Shown: one piece after another, positions 1 to 9,157 of the stretch
How the letters are laid out: the number at the start of each line of letters is the position of its first letter
How positions within the stretch are numbered: the first letter of the stretch is position 1
Assembly (NCBI RefSeq): GCF_001598915.1
Contig: NZ_BDAP01000002.1
Location: 310,001 to 374,000, forward strand
Source: Williamsia muralis NBRC 105860
GTDB lineage: Bacteria > Actinomycetota > Actinomycetes > Mycobacteriales > Mycobacteriaceae
Reading direction: 5' to 3'
DNA: 64,000 nucleotides
Notes under the pieces: model-generated
The model's input: the letters and a program-made list of their open reading frames with translations, nothing else
What the model was told of the DNA's origin: nothing
Database searches by the model: none
Program-made: the position numbers and the translations under genes

Positions 1-267
1 GCGGTGGAGGCCGGAACGGTGTTGCCGCCCTTCCTGGTGCAGGCGGGTGGCGCCGAGATGCTGGTCGCCGACGCCGAATACCTGCGCGACCTCGTCGAAG
101 CCAACGCGGGTACATGCACGCTCGAGATCTGGCCCGACCAGATGCACGTCTTCCAAGCGCTTGATCGCGTGTCTCCGGAGGCGGCGCCCGCCTTGCGACG
201 GGCAGCACAGTTCCTCCGCACCGAACTCGGGCTCACCGCAGTCCCTTTCGGCCAACCAGCCCTCTAA
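1..267 (+). CDS. alpha/beta hydrolase, HSL/LipR type (C-terminal part, cut by window edge)
   Basis: The reading frame is open from the first base, so the start lies outside the window and only about 88 residues are seen. The fragment has the end of a hormone-sensitive-lipase-type esterase: a GGAEMLVADAEYL segment, where the family carries its catalytic Asp, and DQMHVFQAL, which carries the catalytic His. The Ser nucleophile motif is not visible. It is followed 16 bp later by an SDR, then a ferritin-like protein and a Baeyer-Villiger monooxygenase. This order recalls the mycobacterial mymA operon, where lipR is the esterase. The role in lipid or ester hydrolysis is inferred from family and context. 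Confidence 0.8.
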   Translation, partial: AVEAGTVLPPFLVQAGGAEMLVADAEYLRDLVEANAGTCTLEIWPDQMHVFQALDRVSPEAAPALRRAAQFLRTELGLTAVPFGQPAL

Positions 268-283
268 CAGAAATCGAGAAGTC

Positions 284-1156
284 ATGTTCGGATTCCGATC
301 GACCCCGCCGCCGTCGTACGGCGCCGATGCCGTGGTGACCGGCGCGGGAAGCGGTATCGGCCGCGCCTTTGCCATCGAGCTCGCCCGGCGCGGAGGCCGC
401 GTTGTGTGCGCCGACATCTCACTCGAACGGGCGGAGGAAACCGTCCGCCTTCTTGCCGGCCGTGGCTACGCAGTCCAGTGCGACGTTGCCGACCGATCGC
501 AGGTGGAGGATCTCGCCTTGTTCGCCGAACTCGAATTCGGTGGCGCCCCAACGGTGGTGATCAACAACGCCGGCGTCGGCATCGGCGGGCAGCCGGTGGG
601 CAGCATCGGTCTCGACAACTGGAACTGGGCCCTGAGTATCAATTTGTGGGGCGTCATCCACGGGTGTGAAACGTTCATTCCGCAACTGCGCGCGGCCGGA
701 CGCGGGGGTGTCATCAACGTTGCCTCTGCCGCGGGGTTCGCCGCCGCGCCGACCATGGGCCCCTACAGCGTCGGCAAGGCCGGTGTCATGTCGCTCTCGG
801 AAACCTTGGCGGCGGAGTTGTCGGGAACCGGTGTGCGCGTGAGCGTACTGTGCCCGACGTTCGTCAAGACCAACGTCGCCGTCGACGGCCGTATCACCGC
901 GAAGTCTTCCCAACTCGCGCAGAACCTGATGCGGTGGACCGGGTTCTCGCCCGAGCGCGTCGCCGTCGGCACACTCGACGCCTTCGACAAAGGCCGCCTC
1001 TACGTCGTTCCGCAGCTTGATGCCAAAGCGATCTGGCTGGCCAAGCGACTAACTCCAGCTCTCTACGCCCGCGGTGCCGGGCTGCTCAATCGACTGATGC
1101 CGGACGAGCCCGCGCCGCACAGCCAGCTCCAATCCGCTTCAACGACAGGAAAGTGA
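284..1156 (+). CDS. short-chain dehydrogenase/reductase (SadH-like)
   Basis: This is a 290-residue classical SDR that oxidises or reduces an alcohol/ketone with NAD(P). The Rossmann cofactor motif TGAGSGIG is near residue 20, NNAG near 97, and the catalytic YSVGK near 165 with a Ser-rich strand (NVASAAG) before it. The ATG at 284 is preceded by a GAGAAG ribosome site. Its end overlaps the next gene region, so the two are probably translationally coupled. In the mymA operon of Mycobacterium tuberculosis an SDR (sadH) sits next to the lipase and the monooxygenase, so a long-chain alcohol or ketone substrate is likely but not shown. Confidence 0.9.
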   Translation: MFGFRSTPPPSYGADAVVTGAGSGIGRAFAIELARRGGRVVCADISLERAEETVRLLAGRGYAVQCDVADRSQVEDLALFAELEFGGAPTVVINNAGVGIGGQPVGSIGLDNWNWALSINLWGVIHGCETFIPQLRAAGRGGVINVASAAGFAAAPTMGPYSVGKAGVMSLSETLAAELSGTGVRVSVLCPTFVKTNVAVDGRITAKSSQLAQNLMRWTGFSPERVAVGTLDAFDKGRLYVVPQLDAKAIWLAKRLTPALYARGAGLLNRLMPDEPAPHSQLQSASTTGK

Positions 1157-1158
1157 CG

Positions 1159-2085
1159 ATGACACAGAACTTCGATTTCGATGCCATGCTGGACAAGATC
1201 AAAGACCGTCAATGGGCCCTCGCCGACATCGACTGGGATGCACCGGGTGCGGAGCTGATCAGCCCCGAACTGCACGCCAAACTCAAGCCGTTCATGTCGG
1301 ATCTGATGTGGATCGAGAACGTCGGTGCCCGCGGCTTCGCGGCCATGGCGCGCAAGGCCCCGACCGAAACCCTCCGAGACATCTACCGCCACTTCCACGC
1401 CGAGGAACAGAAGCACGCCAACGCCGAACTGGCGCTGATGCGCCGGTGGGGAATGCTCGAGAACGACGAGATCCCTCAGCCGAACGTCAACGTCAAACTC
1501 ATCATCGACTGGCTGGACAAGTACTCCGACCAAACCCCACTGGCCGTGCTCGGCACAGTAATTCCGATGCTCGAGGTGGCCCTCGACGGTGCGCTGGTGA
1601 AGTTCATCGTCGACGAGATCGACGACCCGGTCTGCCAAGAGGTGTTCAAACGCATCAACGCCGATGAGTCACGGCACCTCGCAGTTGATTTCGAGGTCAT
1701 CGAGCTTCTCGGTCATGCGAAGATGCGCAAGATCATCGTGGAAACCGTCGGCGCCTGGATGCACCCGTCGCTGATCATCGGCACCCTGCGTTACATCCCG
1801 TTGCTGAACAAGATGCGCGACAACATCGTTGCGATGGGTGTCGACGAGGAGCGTCTCTACACCGCCATGAAGCGATTCAAGAAGGTCGGTGAGCGCACGC
1901 CGTTCCCGAAACGCTTGCCCATGTACCGCTTCATCGCCTGGCACGGATCGGTGGTGATCAATCGTGACCACCCGTACCATTATTTGGCCGATTCGATGGT
2001 CACCCTGACCGCCAAGTACCCCAAACGCCTGCTCCGCGCCCAGCCCACCTGGTCGAAGGAACTGACCTACGAGCCCGTCGCATGA
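1159..2085 (+). CDS. ferritin-like di-iron domain protein
   Basis: This 308-residue protein has two carboxylate/histidine motifs, HAEEQKHA near residue 82 and ADESRHLAVDFE near 167. They are typical of a four-helix ferritin-like di-iron fold, as in di-iron oxygenases and oxidases. The substrate is unknown. I chose ATG 1159 because AGGAAAG lies six to seven bases before it; the GTG at 1153 has its ribosome site too close. The gene ends in an ATGA overlap with the Baeyer-Villiger monooxygenase, so it is in the same operon. It may be a di-iron oxygenase working on the same lipid as its neighbours, which is inference. Confidence 0.75.
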   Translation: MTQNFDFDAMLDKIKDRQWALADIDWDAPGAELISPELHAKLKPFMSDLMWIENVGARGFAAMARKAPTETLRDIYRHFHAEEQKHANAELALMRRWGMLENDEIPQPNVNVKLIIDWLDKYSDQTPLAVLGTVIPMLEVALDGALVKFIVDEIDDPVCQEVFKRINADESRHLAVDFEVIELLGHAKMRKIIVETVGAWMHPSLIIGTLRYIPLLNKMRDNIVAMGVDEERLYTAMKRFKKVGERTPFPKRLPMYRFIAWHGSVVINRDHPYHYLADSMVTLTAKYPKRLLRAQPTWSKELTYEPVA

Positions 2086-3587
2086 GCGGCCGTGAAGTGT
2101 TGTCCGTTGCTGTGATCGGCGGCGGATTCGCCGGCGTCGGCGCAGCTATCCGACTCAAGCAACGCGGCATCGCAGACATCGCCATCTTGGAGCGTGGCAC
2201 CCGTCCCGGGGGGACGTGGCGTGACAACACCTATCCCGGTGCGGCATGCGACATTCCGTCGCGGCTGTACTCCTACAGTTTCGCGCCGAATCCGGACTGG
2301 TCGCACACCTACTCCGGCAGCGAAGAGATCCTCGCCTACGTCGATTCGATGATCGACAAGTTCGAGCTGGGCCAGTATTTCCGGTTCGAACACAACGTGG
2401 CCGATCTGACCTGGCACGAGGACTCGTCGCTGTGGGAGATCACCATCGACGACCGCGAGCCGGTCTTCGCTCGCGCCGTTGTCATGGCGTCGGGCCCCCT
2501 TGCCAACGTGAGCCTCCCGAAGATCCGCGGCATCGAAACCTACGAGGGCGAGAAGATCCACAGCGCCCGCTGGAACCATGACTACGATTTCGCGGGCAAG
2601 AAGGTTGCCGTCGTGGGCACCGGGGCGAGCGGGGTGCAGATCGTGCCGGAGCTGGTCCGTGTGGCGGACTCGGTGAAGGTCTTCCAGCGCACACCCGGCT
2701 GGGTTCTTCCGCGCACCAACCTGAGCACGCGGCCGGTGACCCGTGAGGTGTATCGACGCCTGCCGTTCACGCAGTCGCTTGCCCGCAAAGCCTGGTTCTG
2801 GGGCCATGAATCCGTCGCCTTGGGTGTGGTGTGGAAGTCGCCGCTGACCCGCGTCGTGGAAGGGGTGTCCAAGCTGCACCTGCGCACCCAGGTGCGTGAT
2901 CCATGGATGCGCCGTCAGCTCACGCCCGAGTTCCGGGCCGGATGCAAGCGATTGCTGATGACCAGTCAGTACTACCCGGCTCTGCAGAAGGACAACTGCA
3001 CCTTGGTGACCTGGCCGATCGCCAGTATTTCCGAGAAGGGGATCCGCACCGTCGAGGGGATCGAGCACCAGTTCGACGCCATCGTCTTCGCGACGGGATT
3101 CGACGTCTCCAAGGCGGGCACGCCGATTCCGATCACCGGCCGCGGCGGCCGAGTCCTCGCCGAGGAGTGGAGCAAAGGCGCCTACGCCTACAAGTCCGTT
3201 GCCGTCTCGGGATACCCGAACATGTACTTCACCTTCGGTCCGAACTCCGGGCCAGGCCACAGCTCAGCGCTGGTGTACATGGAAGCGCAGATCGACTACA
3301 TCGTCGACGCCATCGCCACGGCAGTGAACCAGAACTTCGTCCTCGACGTGCGCGCAGACGTGCAGGCGCAGTACAACGAGGATCTGCAGCAGCGGTTGAC
3401 CAAGACCACGTGGAACTCGGGCTGCTCGAGCTGGTACCTCACCGAAGACGGCTTCAACGCCACCATGTATCCCGGCTTCGCGACGCAGTACGTCAAGCAG
3501 CTCGACACGGTTGTCTTGCCGGACTACTCGATCACGGCCGCGAACACCGCCGGCGTGGATGACGCTGTCCTGGCCGGGACTCCCTGA
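2082..3587 (+). CDS. Baeyer-Villiger-type flavin monooxygenase (MymA-like)
   Basis: This 501-residue FAD/NADPH monooxygenase inserts oxygen next to a ketone or oxidises a related substrate. The FAD motif GGGFAG is near residue 12. The BVMO fingerprint appears as YEGEKIHSARW near residue 150, with Tyr in place of the first Phe and Asn after the Trp. A second Rossmann motif, GTGASG, is near 180, and ATGFD near 340. The start ATG overlaps the stop of the ferritin-like gene (ATGA). It is the last gene of the operon, because a strong terminator follows 54 bp downstream. MymA of M. tuberculosis is the best-known relative; the true substrate is not known. Confidence 0.88.
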   Translation: MSGREVLSVAVIGGGFAGVGAAIRLKQRGIADIAILERGTRPGGTWRDNTYPGAACDIPSRLYSYSFAPNPDWSHTYSGSEEILAYVDSMIDKFELGQYFRFEHNVADLTWHEDSSLWEITIDDREPVFARAVVMASGPLANVSLPKIRGIETYEGEKIHSARWNHDYDFAGKKVAVVGTGASGVQIVPELVRVADSVKVFQRTPGWVLPRTNLSTRPVTREVYRRLPFTQSLARKAWFWGHESVALGVVWKSPLTRVVEGVSKLHLRTQVRDPWMRRQLTPEFRAGCKRLLMTSQYYPALQKDNCTLVTWPIASISEKGIRTVEGIEHQFDAIVFATGFDVSKAGTPIPITGRGGRVLAEEWSKGAYAYKSVAVSGYPNMYFTFGPNSGPGHSSALVYMEAQIDYIVDAIATAVNQNFVLDVRADVQAQYNEDLQQRLTKTTWNSGCSSWYLTEDGFNATMYPGFATQYVKQLDTVVLPDYSITAANTAGVDDAVLAGTP

Positions 3588-3640
3588 TTTTCGTAGACAA
3601 CTAGGGAACCCGAAAATCCCACCGCTGCAGGGGTACACGA

Positions 3641-3672
3641 GGGGAGTGATGCGGAGAACCGCATCACTCCCC
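3641..3672 (+). terminator. rho-independent-like terminator
   Basis: A perfect 14-bp stem (GGGGAGTGATGCGG with its complement) closes on an AGAA loop and is followed by TTGTTT. It sits between the convergent monooxygenase and peptidase E-like genes and can stop transcription from both sides. Confidence 0.85.
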
Positions 3673-3714
3673 TTGTTTCATGTCCGGCCGGGAGCTGACG
3701 CGAAAGCTGCGCCG

Positions 3715-4329
3715 TCAGGAGGGGACCACGGAGCGCGAACTGCCTGAAACCAGCAACGCCTGGTCGTCGGCGAGTAGTCGCAGTGTGAATTGCCCACCGA
3801 ATCGGTGTCTGAGTTCGTCGATGATCGCCCGACCCGACACAATGCCGTCGGCGTGGGGCACGACGACTTCGTCAATCCAGCCAAGCCCGGTTGTGGAGTC
3901 AAGACTGCGCGCCTCGGAGGGGTCGTCGAGGAGGGCGAGCGGTTCGATATCTGCGCCGATGACGCACGCACCCGCACTTGCGCCGATGTAGGGGAGACCA
4001 GCTTCGACGCGTTCGGTGAGGACATCCGCGAAACCCGTGCGCCGCATTACTTCGAGCAAGTGGAAGACGTTGCCGCCGGAAACGAAGACTGCATCAACCG
4101 TGTCCAGTGACTTCGCGAGGTCGATTGCCGTCATGGCTTCGATGTCGAGTTCGACTGTATGCCAGCCCTGTTCGTGGAGAGTTGTTCGATCGAAGTCCAC
4201 CCAGGCTCGGTTGTCATAGATCGACGATGCGGTCGGTACAAACCCGATGGTGGCGCCAGGACCGGTTCGGGGCGTCAAGAAGCCCGGTACCGCCGACAAC
4301 CATCGGCTCACCAACAGGAGTTCAGCCAC
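3715..4329 (-). CDS. peptidase E-like (S51 family) protein
   Basis: This 204-residue class I glutamine-amidotransferase-like fold belongs to the S51 peptidases, which cleave Asp-X dipeptides (PepE) or related substrates. The motif VFVSGGNVFHLL near residue 81 matches the conserved SGGN segment. The nucleophile elbow GASAGA has Ser118, close to Ser120 of Salmonella PepE, and VPHAD near 157 supplies the His. Length is slightly below the usual 220-230 residues. The gene stands alone and converges on the mymA-like operon. It is probably a cytoplasmic dipeptidase; a cyanophycinase-like role cannot be excluded. Confidence 0.82.
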   Translation of the reverse strand: MAELLLVSRWLSAVPGFLTPRTGPGATIGFVPTASSIYDNRAWVDFDRTTLHEQGWHTVELDIEAMTAIDLAKSLDTVDAVFVSGGNVFHLLEVMRRTGFADVLTERVEAGLPYIGASAGACVIGADIEPLALLDDPSEARSLDSTTGLGWIDEVVVPHADGIVSGRAIIDELRHRFGGQFTLRLLADDQALLVSGSSRSVVPS

Positions 4330-4401
4330 AGCATCAGCCTGCCACGTTGCGCGTCGGGAGACCGGAAACTATTGAGGTGGGCACAACTTTAGTACTTCGC
4401 G

Positions 4402-5775
4402 TCAGAGCGGGGTGAGGCCGATCATCCGGCGGTCCGAGGAAAGAATCCACCCATTGTCGTACGGTGTCATCGCACGGCCCGAACGGAACGTCTCGGGATC
4501 TGCGTCGATGGCCACAAATGGCGCTGTCCACACGATCTCGCCGGTACCGATGTCAACCGCCATCAGTGCCTCGGTCCCCTCGACCACTCCGGATCCGACG
4601 AGTAACCCGCCACCGGCCGCGAGGGGGGTCAACGACTCGTCCCCATCGGTGCGCCACAGCTGCTTTCCGGACCGCACGTCGATACCTACCGCGCGTGCGT
4701 TTGTCGTATCGCTGAGGTAGGCGGTGTTGCCTACGACGGCTGTGACAGTTCCGGACTGCCCGGCGACGAGATCCGGGTTGGTCCAGAGGCGCTCGCCGGT
4801 GGTGCGGTCGTACGCAGAATCGCCGAGAAGGACGGGATCATCTGCGTCGGCGTGCTCGAATACCGGATACTGCACTTCCGGACTCGTCGAGGTCGCGAGC
4901 ACCTTTCCGTCCGGTCCCCGTAGAAGCTGCTCGGACTCGGTGTCGTCGGACCCACACCCGCTGTTCGATTGCACCACAACACCTCCGGGCTCGAGGGTCG
5001 CGCTCGACACGCAGCTCTCGCCGCTGCCCCACAACAGGTTGCCGGAATCAGCGTCGAACTGCGCCATAGAGACACCCATCCGCACGAGCCCGACCTCGTC
5101 GGCCACGGTCAGTACGCCCGACTGGTACACGTCCTCCCATCCGCCGCTGACGTCAAATTTCTGCGTCCAGTTGGCAGAGACGTCGTCGAAGTTGCCTGAA
5201 TGGACCCGGACCTCGCCGTCTTCGGGGCTGCCTTCGATGATGTACAGGGTGTCGGCGGTGGTCGTGAGACCGAAAACGTATTCCTCGACGGAACGCCTCT
5301 CTGACGCACCCGACTTGAGGTCGTACGTGACGATCGCGTGGCCATCGGCTTGTGCGTAGCAGTAGATCTTCCCATCGATCGGCTGATCGCTGCACTGCTC
5401 GAGATCCGCGGCGGGAGCGCGCCAGCGGACAGAACCGTTTTCGGGGTCGACACCGATCATCACGGCCTCGTCGAGGACGTACCTGTCGGTCGGAATGCCG
5501 ACAATGGTCACGAGAGTGTCTGCTGCCAGGATGAATCCAGGAGTGCCGGACATGTACGACGATCCCCCGCGCGGATCAGAGAAGTCTCCGAACGGACGGC
5601 CGAGGTACTCGGCGGCATCGAGGGACCAAGCGAGCCCCGGCGCGTGCTCGTTTGTCCCGGTGATCTTCTTGACCGACGTCGGACCCTGGTTGGCCACCAC
5701 GGCCGCCGCTGCGGTGACTGTCACGACGGCGGCTGCGGCGGCCGCGATAAGCGCCCGCGTACTCCTGCTGGGCAC
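4402..5775 (-). CDS. membrane-anchored PQQ-type beta-propeller protein
   Basis: This 457-residue protein has an N-terminal membrane or signal segment (residues 8-28, Ala/Val rich). A series of propeller blades follows, with repeats such as GSVRWRAP, GNLLWGSG, GERLWTN, GKQLWRTD and GEIVWTAP. That D-x-x-x-G-x-x-x-W pattern is typical of PQQ_2/YncE-like propellers. No quinoprotein catalytic set is evident, so a structural or binding role outside the membrane is more likely than an enzyme. The start lies 2 bp after the upstream gene, so the two form an operon and probably act together. The function is unknown. Confidence 0.7.
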   Translation of the reverse strand: MPSRSTRALIAAAAAAVVTVTAAAAVVANQGPTSVKKITGTNEHAPGLAWSLDAAEYLGRPFGDFSDPRGGSSYMSGTPGFILAADTLVTIVGIPTDRYVLDEAVMIGVDPENGSVRWRAPAADLEQCSDQPIDGKIYCYAQADGHAIVTYDLKSGASERRSVEEYVFGLTTTADTLYIIEGSPEDGEVRVHSGNFDDVSANWTQKFDVSGGWEDVYQSGVLTVADEVGLVRMGVSMAQFDADSGNLLWGSGESCVSSATLEPGGVVVQSNSGCGSDDTESEQLLRGPDGKVLATSTSPEVQYPVFEHADADDPVLLGDSAYDRTTGERLWTNPDLVAGQSGTVTAVVGNTAYLSDTTNARAVGIDVRSGKQLWRTDGDESLTPLAAGGGLLVGSGVVEGTEALMAVDIGTGEIVWTAPFVAIDADPETFRSGRAMTPYDNGWILSSDRRMIGLTPL

Positions 5776-5777
5776 GG

Positions 5778-7112
5778 CTACAGCTCCAATCCGTCTGTGA
5801 GTGCAATGGATTCGAGCTCTTCCAAGGAAAGCGGCGAATTGGGTACGGCGGCGCTGGAACTGACAGAGATTTGAGTTCCGCCGGGACGCGTCACTTCGAC
5901 GGAGTTGGTCGTCTCCCTCTGCGAGTTGTCGGGACTGCTCGTTGTTGAGACCGAGCCGGAGGACTGCTGCGTCTGCACGACGGTCCCGTCAGGAAGCGTC
6001 CGCATCTCCTGCTGACCACTGGACCCTGGAACTGGGCGTTCGGGAGTGGGAAGTGGCTGGCCGCCGGTGATCGAGATCTTGAGTCCTGCAGTCCCATTCG
6101 ACACCGGAAGAAATGTGCACACAATGTCATCCGAATAGTTGGCGAGTTGCAACGGAGGCAGCTTTCGGCCGCGGAGATCGGTCGTCGCGAGGATGGTATC
6201 GAGCCTGCGGGCCTGCTCCCGGGTAATGGCTGGGCCGCCGTCGTCGAAGGAATCCCCGCACCCTTCTGACGGCGCGGGTGTGCCCGGTGGGACCGGGGTG
6301 CTGAGCCGGAGTCCGGGATCACTGACAATTCGCACCAGATCATCGATTGCCAGAGGGATCTTCCCGCTGTGCTCTTGTTGCGCGTCGCCAGAAATGTCGT
6401 AGGCGGTCGCATGGATCCACGACTGATCGGGCACGTAAGCACGCGCAGATCGTCTAAGAGTCCGGGAGCCATTCACTTCCTCCCAGGTGTCGTGGACATC
6501 GACGATCGTGCCATCGGCGAGAGTGCGTCGCTCGTCGAGATAACCCGCCACACACGCGGGAACCGGGTCGGAATTCTTCTGAACCTGTAGGTAGACACTG
6601 CCTTTGGCGTCGCCGTTGACCAACGCAGCCGTGGCGTAGGTGTAGCCTTTCGGCTCTGGCTGCGCTCCGCCGAGGTCAGATACTGGCTGGAACACAAGTG
6701 ACCTCTCCTGGCTTGCGAACTCAATTTCTGCACTTGGGGGCAGCGACGCGACCGCAGCGTTCGACATCGCGGTCGCCTTTGGACCGCTAAACCACGGGTA
6801 CTCGGGATTGTCGTAGCTGGGGTCGCTACTGGACGTAAAAACACTGTAGCGACCCGAATCGGTGGGTGGTGGCTCGACCGTCTCGCACCCCGGAATCGGG
6901 GCGGATAGGTCCACGGGTTCTTCCACGATGTTGACGTCCATAGGCGCAGCCGGATCGGGCCCCGTCGTCGATGATGTTGGCAACGTGGTCAGTTCCGGAT
7001 CCGGCGATGGCCTCAGCAGGCCGGCCACCGCGATCACCAGCGCTACGACGGACACCATGATCAACGCGTAGGTCCATGCCTGCTTCGCGCGTGACGATTC
7101 CTGCTCGTTCAT
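5778..7112 (-). CDS. membrane-anchored extracytoplasmic protein of unknown function
   Basis: This 444-residue protein has a short charged cytoplasmic N-terminus, one membrane helix (residues about 15-36, ALIMVSVVALVIAVAGLL) and a large outside part. That part is rich in Pro, Ser and Thr just after the membrane and again near residue 380 (QQSSGSVSTTSS). At least four Cys residues lie outside (GCETVEPP, CVAGYLDE, GCGDSFDD and VCTFLPVS), which suggests two disulfides. It is co-transcribed with the beta-propeller gene 2 bp downstream. I do not recognise a family. Confidence 0.65.
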   Translation of the reverse strand: MNEQESSRAKQAWTYALIMVSVVALVIAVAGLLRPSPDPELTTLPTSSTTGPDPAAPMDVNIVEEPVDLSAPIPGCETVEPPPTDSGRYSVFTSSSDPSYDNPEYPWFSGPKATAMSNAAVASLPPSAEIEFASQERSLVFQPVSDLGGAQPEPKGYTYATAALVNGDAKGSVYLQVQKNSDPVPACVAGYLDERRTLADGTIVDVHDTWEEVNGSRTLRRSARAYVPDQSWIHATAYDISGDAQQEHSGKIPLAIDDLVRIVSDPGLRLSTPVPPGTPAPSEGCGDSFDDGGPAITREQARRLDTILATTDLRGRKLPPLQLANYSDDIVCTFLPVSNGTAGLKISITGGQPLPTPERPVPGSSGQQEMRTLPDGTVVQTQQSSGSVSTTSSPDNSQRETTNSVEVTRPGGTQISVSSSAAVPNSPLSLEELESIALTDGLEL

Positions 7113-7204
7113 CCACTTCCTCCCCGTTGCGGACGCTACGGCAGCCGTGGCAATAAGGCCAGTACGCTGGCCACCTTGCCCAGGTGGCTACAGCACCGCT
7201 TGCA

Positions 7205-7591
7205 CTACACGGCGCTTACGACCTGGTGGTCGGATCCGCGGCGCTCGAGAGCGCGATCCCGGGCGAGCAGGAAGAAGGGGATCGCGGTCGCGATGCCCAC
7301 CCCGAAGGTGAGGACAAATGAAGCGACCCACCATCGGATGATGTGGAGCTTCTTCGCTTCCGAGAACGCCCAGATATGGAATCCGATGACCACGTACATG
7401 AGGTCGACCATCGCGAAGCGGCCCGGCGTTGTCTTGTGGATGTCTCCGATGAAGAAGTCCAGTACCGACTTAGGGCCGTTTTCGCGGACGTACGGAATTG
7501 CGATGGCGTTCTGGGTCACCAAGGCCGCCACGAACGTGACCATGAGAGACCGGCGCCGCCAGATGTCATTGGTGGTGGGTGATTTCGACAT
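7205..7591 (-). CDS. DUF2834-like small membrane protein
   Basis: This 128-residue protein has about three or four membrane helices: near 17-35, a middle segment AMVDLMYVVIGFHIWAF, and ASFVLTFGVGIATAIPFFLL near the end. The layout of an acidic loop, a W/F-rich helix with EAKKL, and a terminal RDRALERR tail resembles the DUF2834 family. The biochemical role of that family is unknown. The gene is monocistronic or weakly linked to the upstream DMT transporter (gap 67 bp). Confidence 0.65.
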   Translation of the reverse strand: MSKSPTTNDIWRRRSLMVTFVAALVTQNAIAIPYVRENGPKSVLDFFIGDIHKTTPGRFAMVDLMYVVIGFHIWAFSEAKKLHIIRWWVASFVLTFGVGIATAIPFFLLARDRALERRGSDHQVVSAV

Positions 7592-7658
7592 AGTGCTCCT
7601 CTGTCTTGAGTTTCATCTGCACGATCACGTCGGGCCTAGCTGACTCGCATCAGTCTCT

Positions 7659-8531
7659 CTATTTTGCGACGACCACCTCCTCACTGTCGGCAGCACTTCG
7701 GGCCAATGCAACTGCAGCGGCGACCGTCGCGACGAGCGCGATCGCCAGGATCGCGGCCACGGCCCTGTCGGCATGCAGGTACTCGCCGAGCACAACGAAG
7801 CCCAGCAGCGAGGCGACCATCGGTTCCATCACCGTGGTGGCCGGGAGCGATGCCTGCAATGCGCCGACCTGAAAAGCTGACTGCTGCAGTGATATAGCGA
7901 TCACCGCCACAACGATCAGCGCGTAGGGCTCCACCGACGTGAGCAGCGCGACGGGGCCGCGCCCGACGAGATGGACAACCCCTTTGGTCAGCACTGCTGC
8001 AACGCCGAAGAGTGCGCCTCCGGCGAGTCCCAGAAGTAGCGCACGCCGTGACCTGGATCCGTTGCGCGACAGCAGGACAAACGCGGCGACAAAAGGTAAC
8101 CCGATGGCGCAGATGATGATCCAGTGCTGCGTCTCGGCACGTTCGACACCGGGGCGTGGGTCGCCCACCACAACGAGTACGGCGACAGACAGGGTCAACG
8201 CCGCCGCCCAAGCCCAGTCCAGTGGCCGGACGGTACGACCGGAGAATCTCGCCCCCAGCGGTAGGGCGAACAGCAACGACAACACGAGAAGGGGCTGCAC
8301 GAGCAGAAGCGATCCGAGCCCTAGAGCAACCGCCTGAAGGCCGTAACCACCGAACCCCACCAGTGTGCCCAGCCACCATTCCGGTCTGCGAACGAGTGTG
8401 GTGATCGGCCCGAGCGCGCCCACGTCATCATCGCTGATCACCGACGCCGATCGCTGTCGGATCACCGTGCCCACTGCGATACACAAAGCGGCGCCGACCG
8501 CGCACAGAACCGCCAGGAACGAGTTGCTCAC
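7659..8531 (-). CDS. DMT-superfamily (EamA-like) transporter
   Basis: This 290-residue protein has nine or ten hydrophobic helices in two repeats, the pattern of drug/metabolite transporters. The GGYGLQAVALGLGSLLLVQPLL stretch in the first half and SLPATTVMEPMVASLLGFVVLGEYL in the second correspond to the conserved ends of EamA repeats. It should act in the cytoplasmic membrane as an exporter or exchanger; the substrate cannot be predicted. A short charged C-terminus ends the protein. Confidence 0.78.
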   Translation of the reverse strand: MSNSFLAVLCAVGAALCIAVGTVIRQRSASVISDDDVGALGPITTLVRRPEWWLGTLVGFGGYGLQAVALGLGSLLLVQPLLVLSLLFALPLGARFSGRTVRPLDWAWAAALTLSVAVLVVVGDPRPGVERAETQHWIIICAIGLPFVAAFVLLSRNGSRSRRALLLGLAGGALFGVAAVLTKGVVHLVGRGPVALLTSVEPYALIVVAVIAISLQQSAFQVGALQASLPATTVMEPMVASLLGFVVLGEYLHADRAVAAILAIALVATVAAAVALARSAADSEEVVVAK

Positions 8532-8677
8532 TCACAGAACGTACCGTGAGCGCATCACGTCCAGCAGGAGTTGTCTCGCAGCACAGAAGATGACGCCTGA
8601 TGCCGGATGACCCGACTGCGCCCCGTGTGAACGGCGGCGAAACTGCGCGTGTACCAACGGCAGTAGATGTGTTTGCG

Positions 8678-9082
8678 TCAGGAGACGCGCTCGGCGGCGA
8701 GACGCTCGATCCGAGGCACCGCGATCGCCATGATGCTCAAGTAGGCCGGCGCCCAGACCGGCACAGCCATGCTGAGCACGCAGCCGCCCCTTGTCGGGAT
8801 CACCTCGTGCCGGGTCGCGGGCACACCTGCCACCCGCCAAGCCCATACCCGGCCGTCGATGAACTCGTTGATCTCGAATGGGAGCGGTACGCCGACCGGT
8901 GTCCACACCTTGCCGCGGGCGCCCAGCTTCAGCGGCCCGGGATCATCGAGTTCAGCACCGGCAACCGTCGGGCCCCACTTCGGCCACGACGTCAGATCCA
9001 CCAGGACGTCCCACACCGCATCCGACGGCAACGACATGGAGAGTTCCACAGTCGGCATTCGATGTCGGAAACCCAGGCGCAT
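8678..9082 (-). CDS. SRPBCC (START/polyketide-cyclase-like) protein
   Basis: This 134-residue protein fits the helix-grip SRPBCC fold: SDAVWDVLVDLTSWPKWGP at residues 19-37 is the usual start, followed by strands with GARGKVWTP and a terminal helix. Members bind hydrophobic ligands or act as cyclases. No catalytic residues can be assigned. The start at 9082 is uncertain, because a second Met (MPTVELSM) lies eight residues in. It lies between a transporter and a secreted lipase, all on the minus strand. Confidence 0.72.
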   Translation of the reverse strand: MRLGFRHRMPTVELSMSLPSDAVWDVLVDLTSWPKWGPTVAGAELDDPGPLKLGARGKVWTPVGVPLPFEINEFIDGRVWAWRVAGVPATRHEVIPTRGGCVLSMAVPVWAPAYLSIMAIAVPRIERLAAERVS

Positions 9083-9157
9083 GGGTAGGACTTAGCCAGA
9101 ACACCGCGGATTCAAACCGGTCCCGCCAGTGCTGCTGGACCGAGCCGGACGGAGTGG

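Noticed and set aside
2067-3260. Minus-strand open frame opposite the Baeyer-Villiger monooxygenase
   Set aside because: Shadow of the coding strand with no recognisable protein features.
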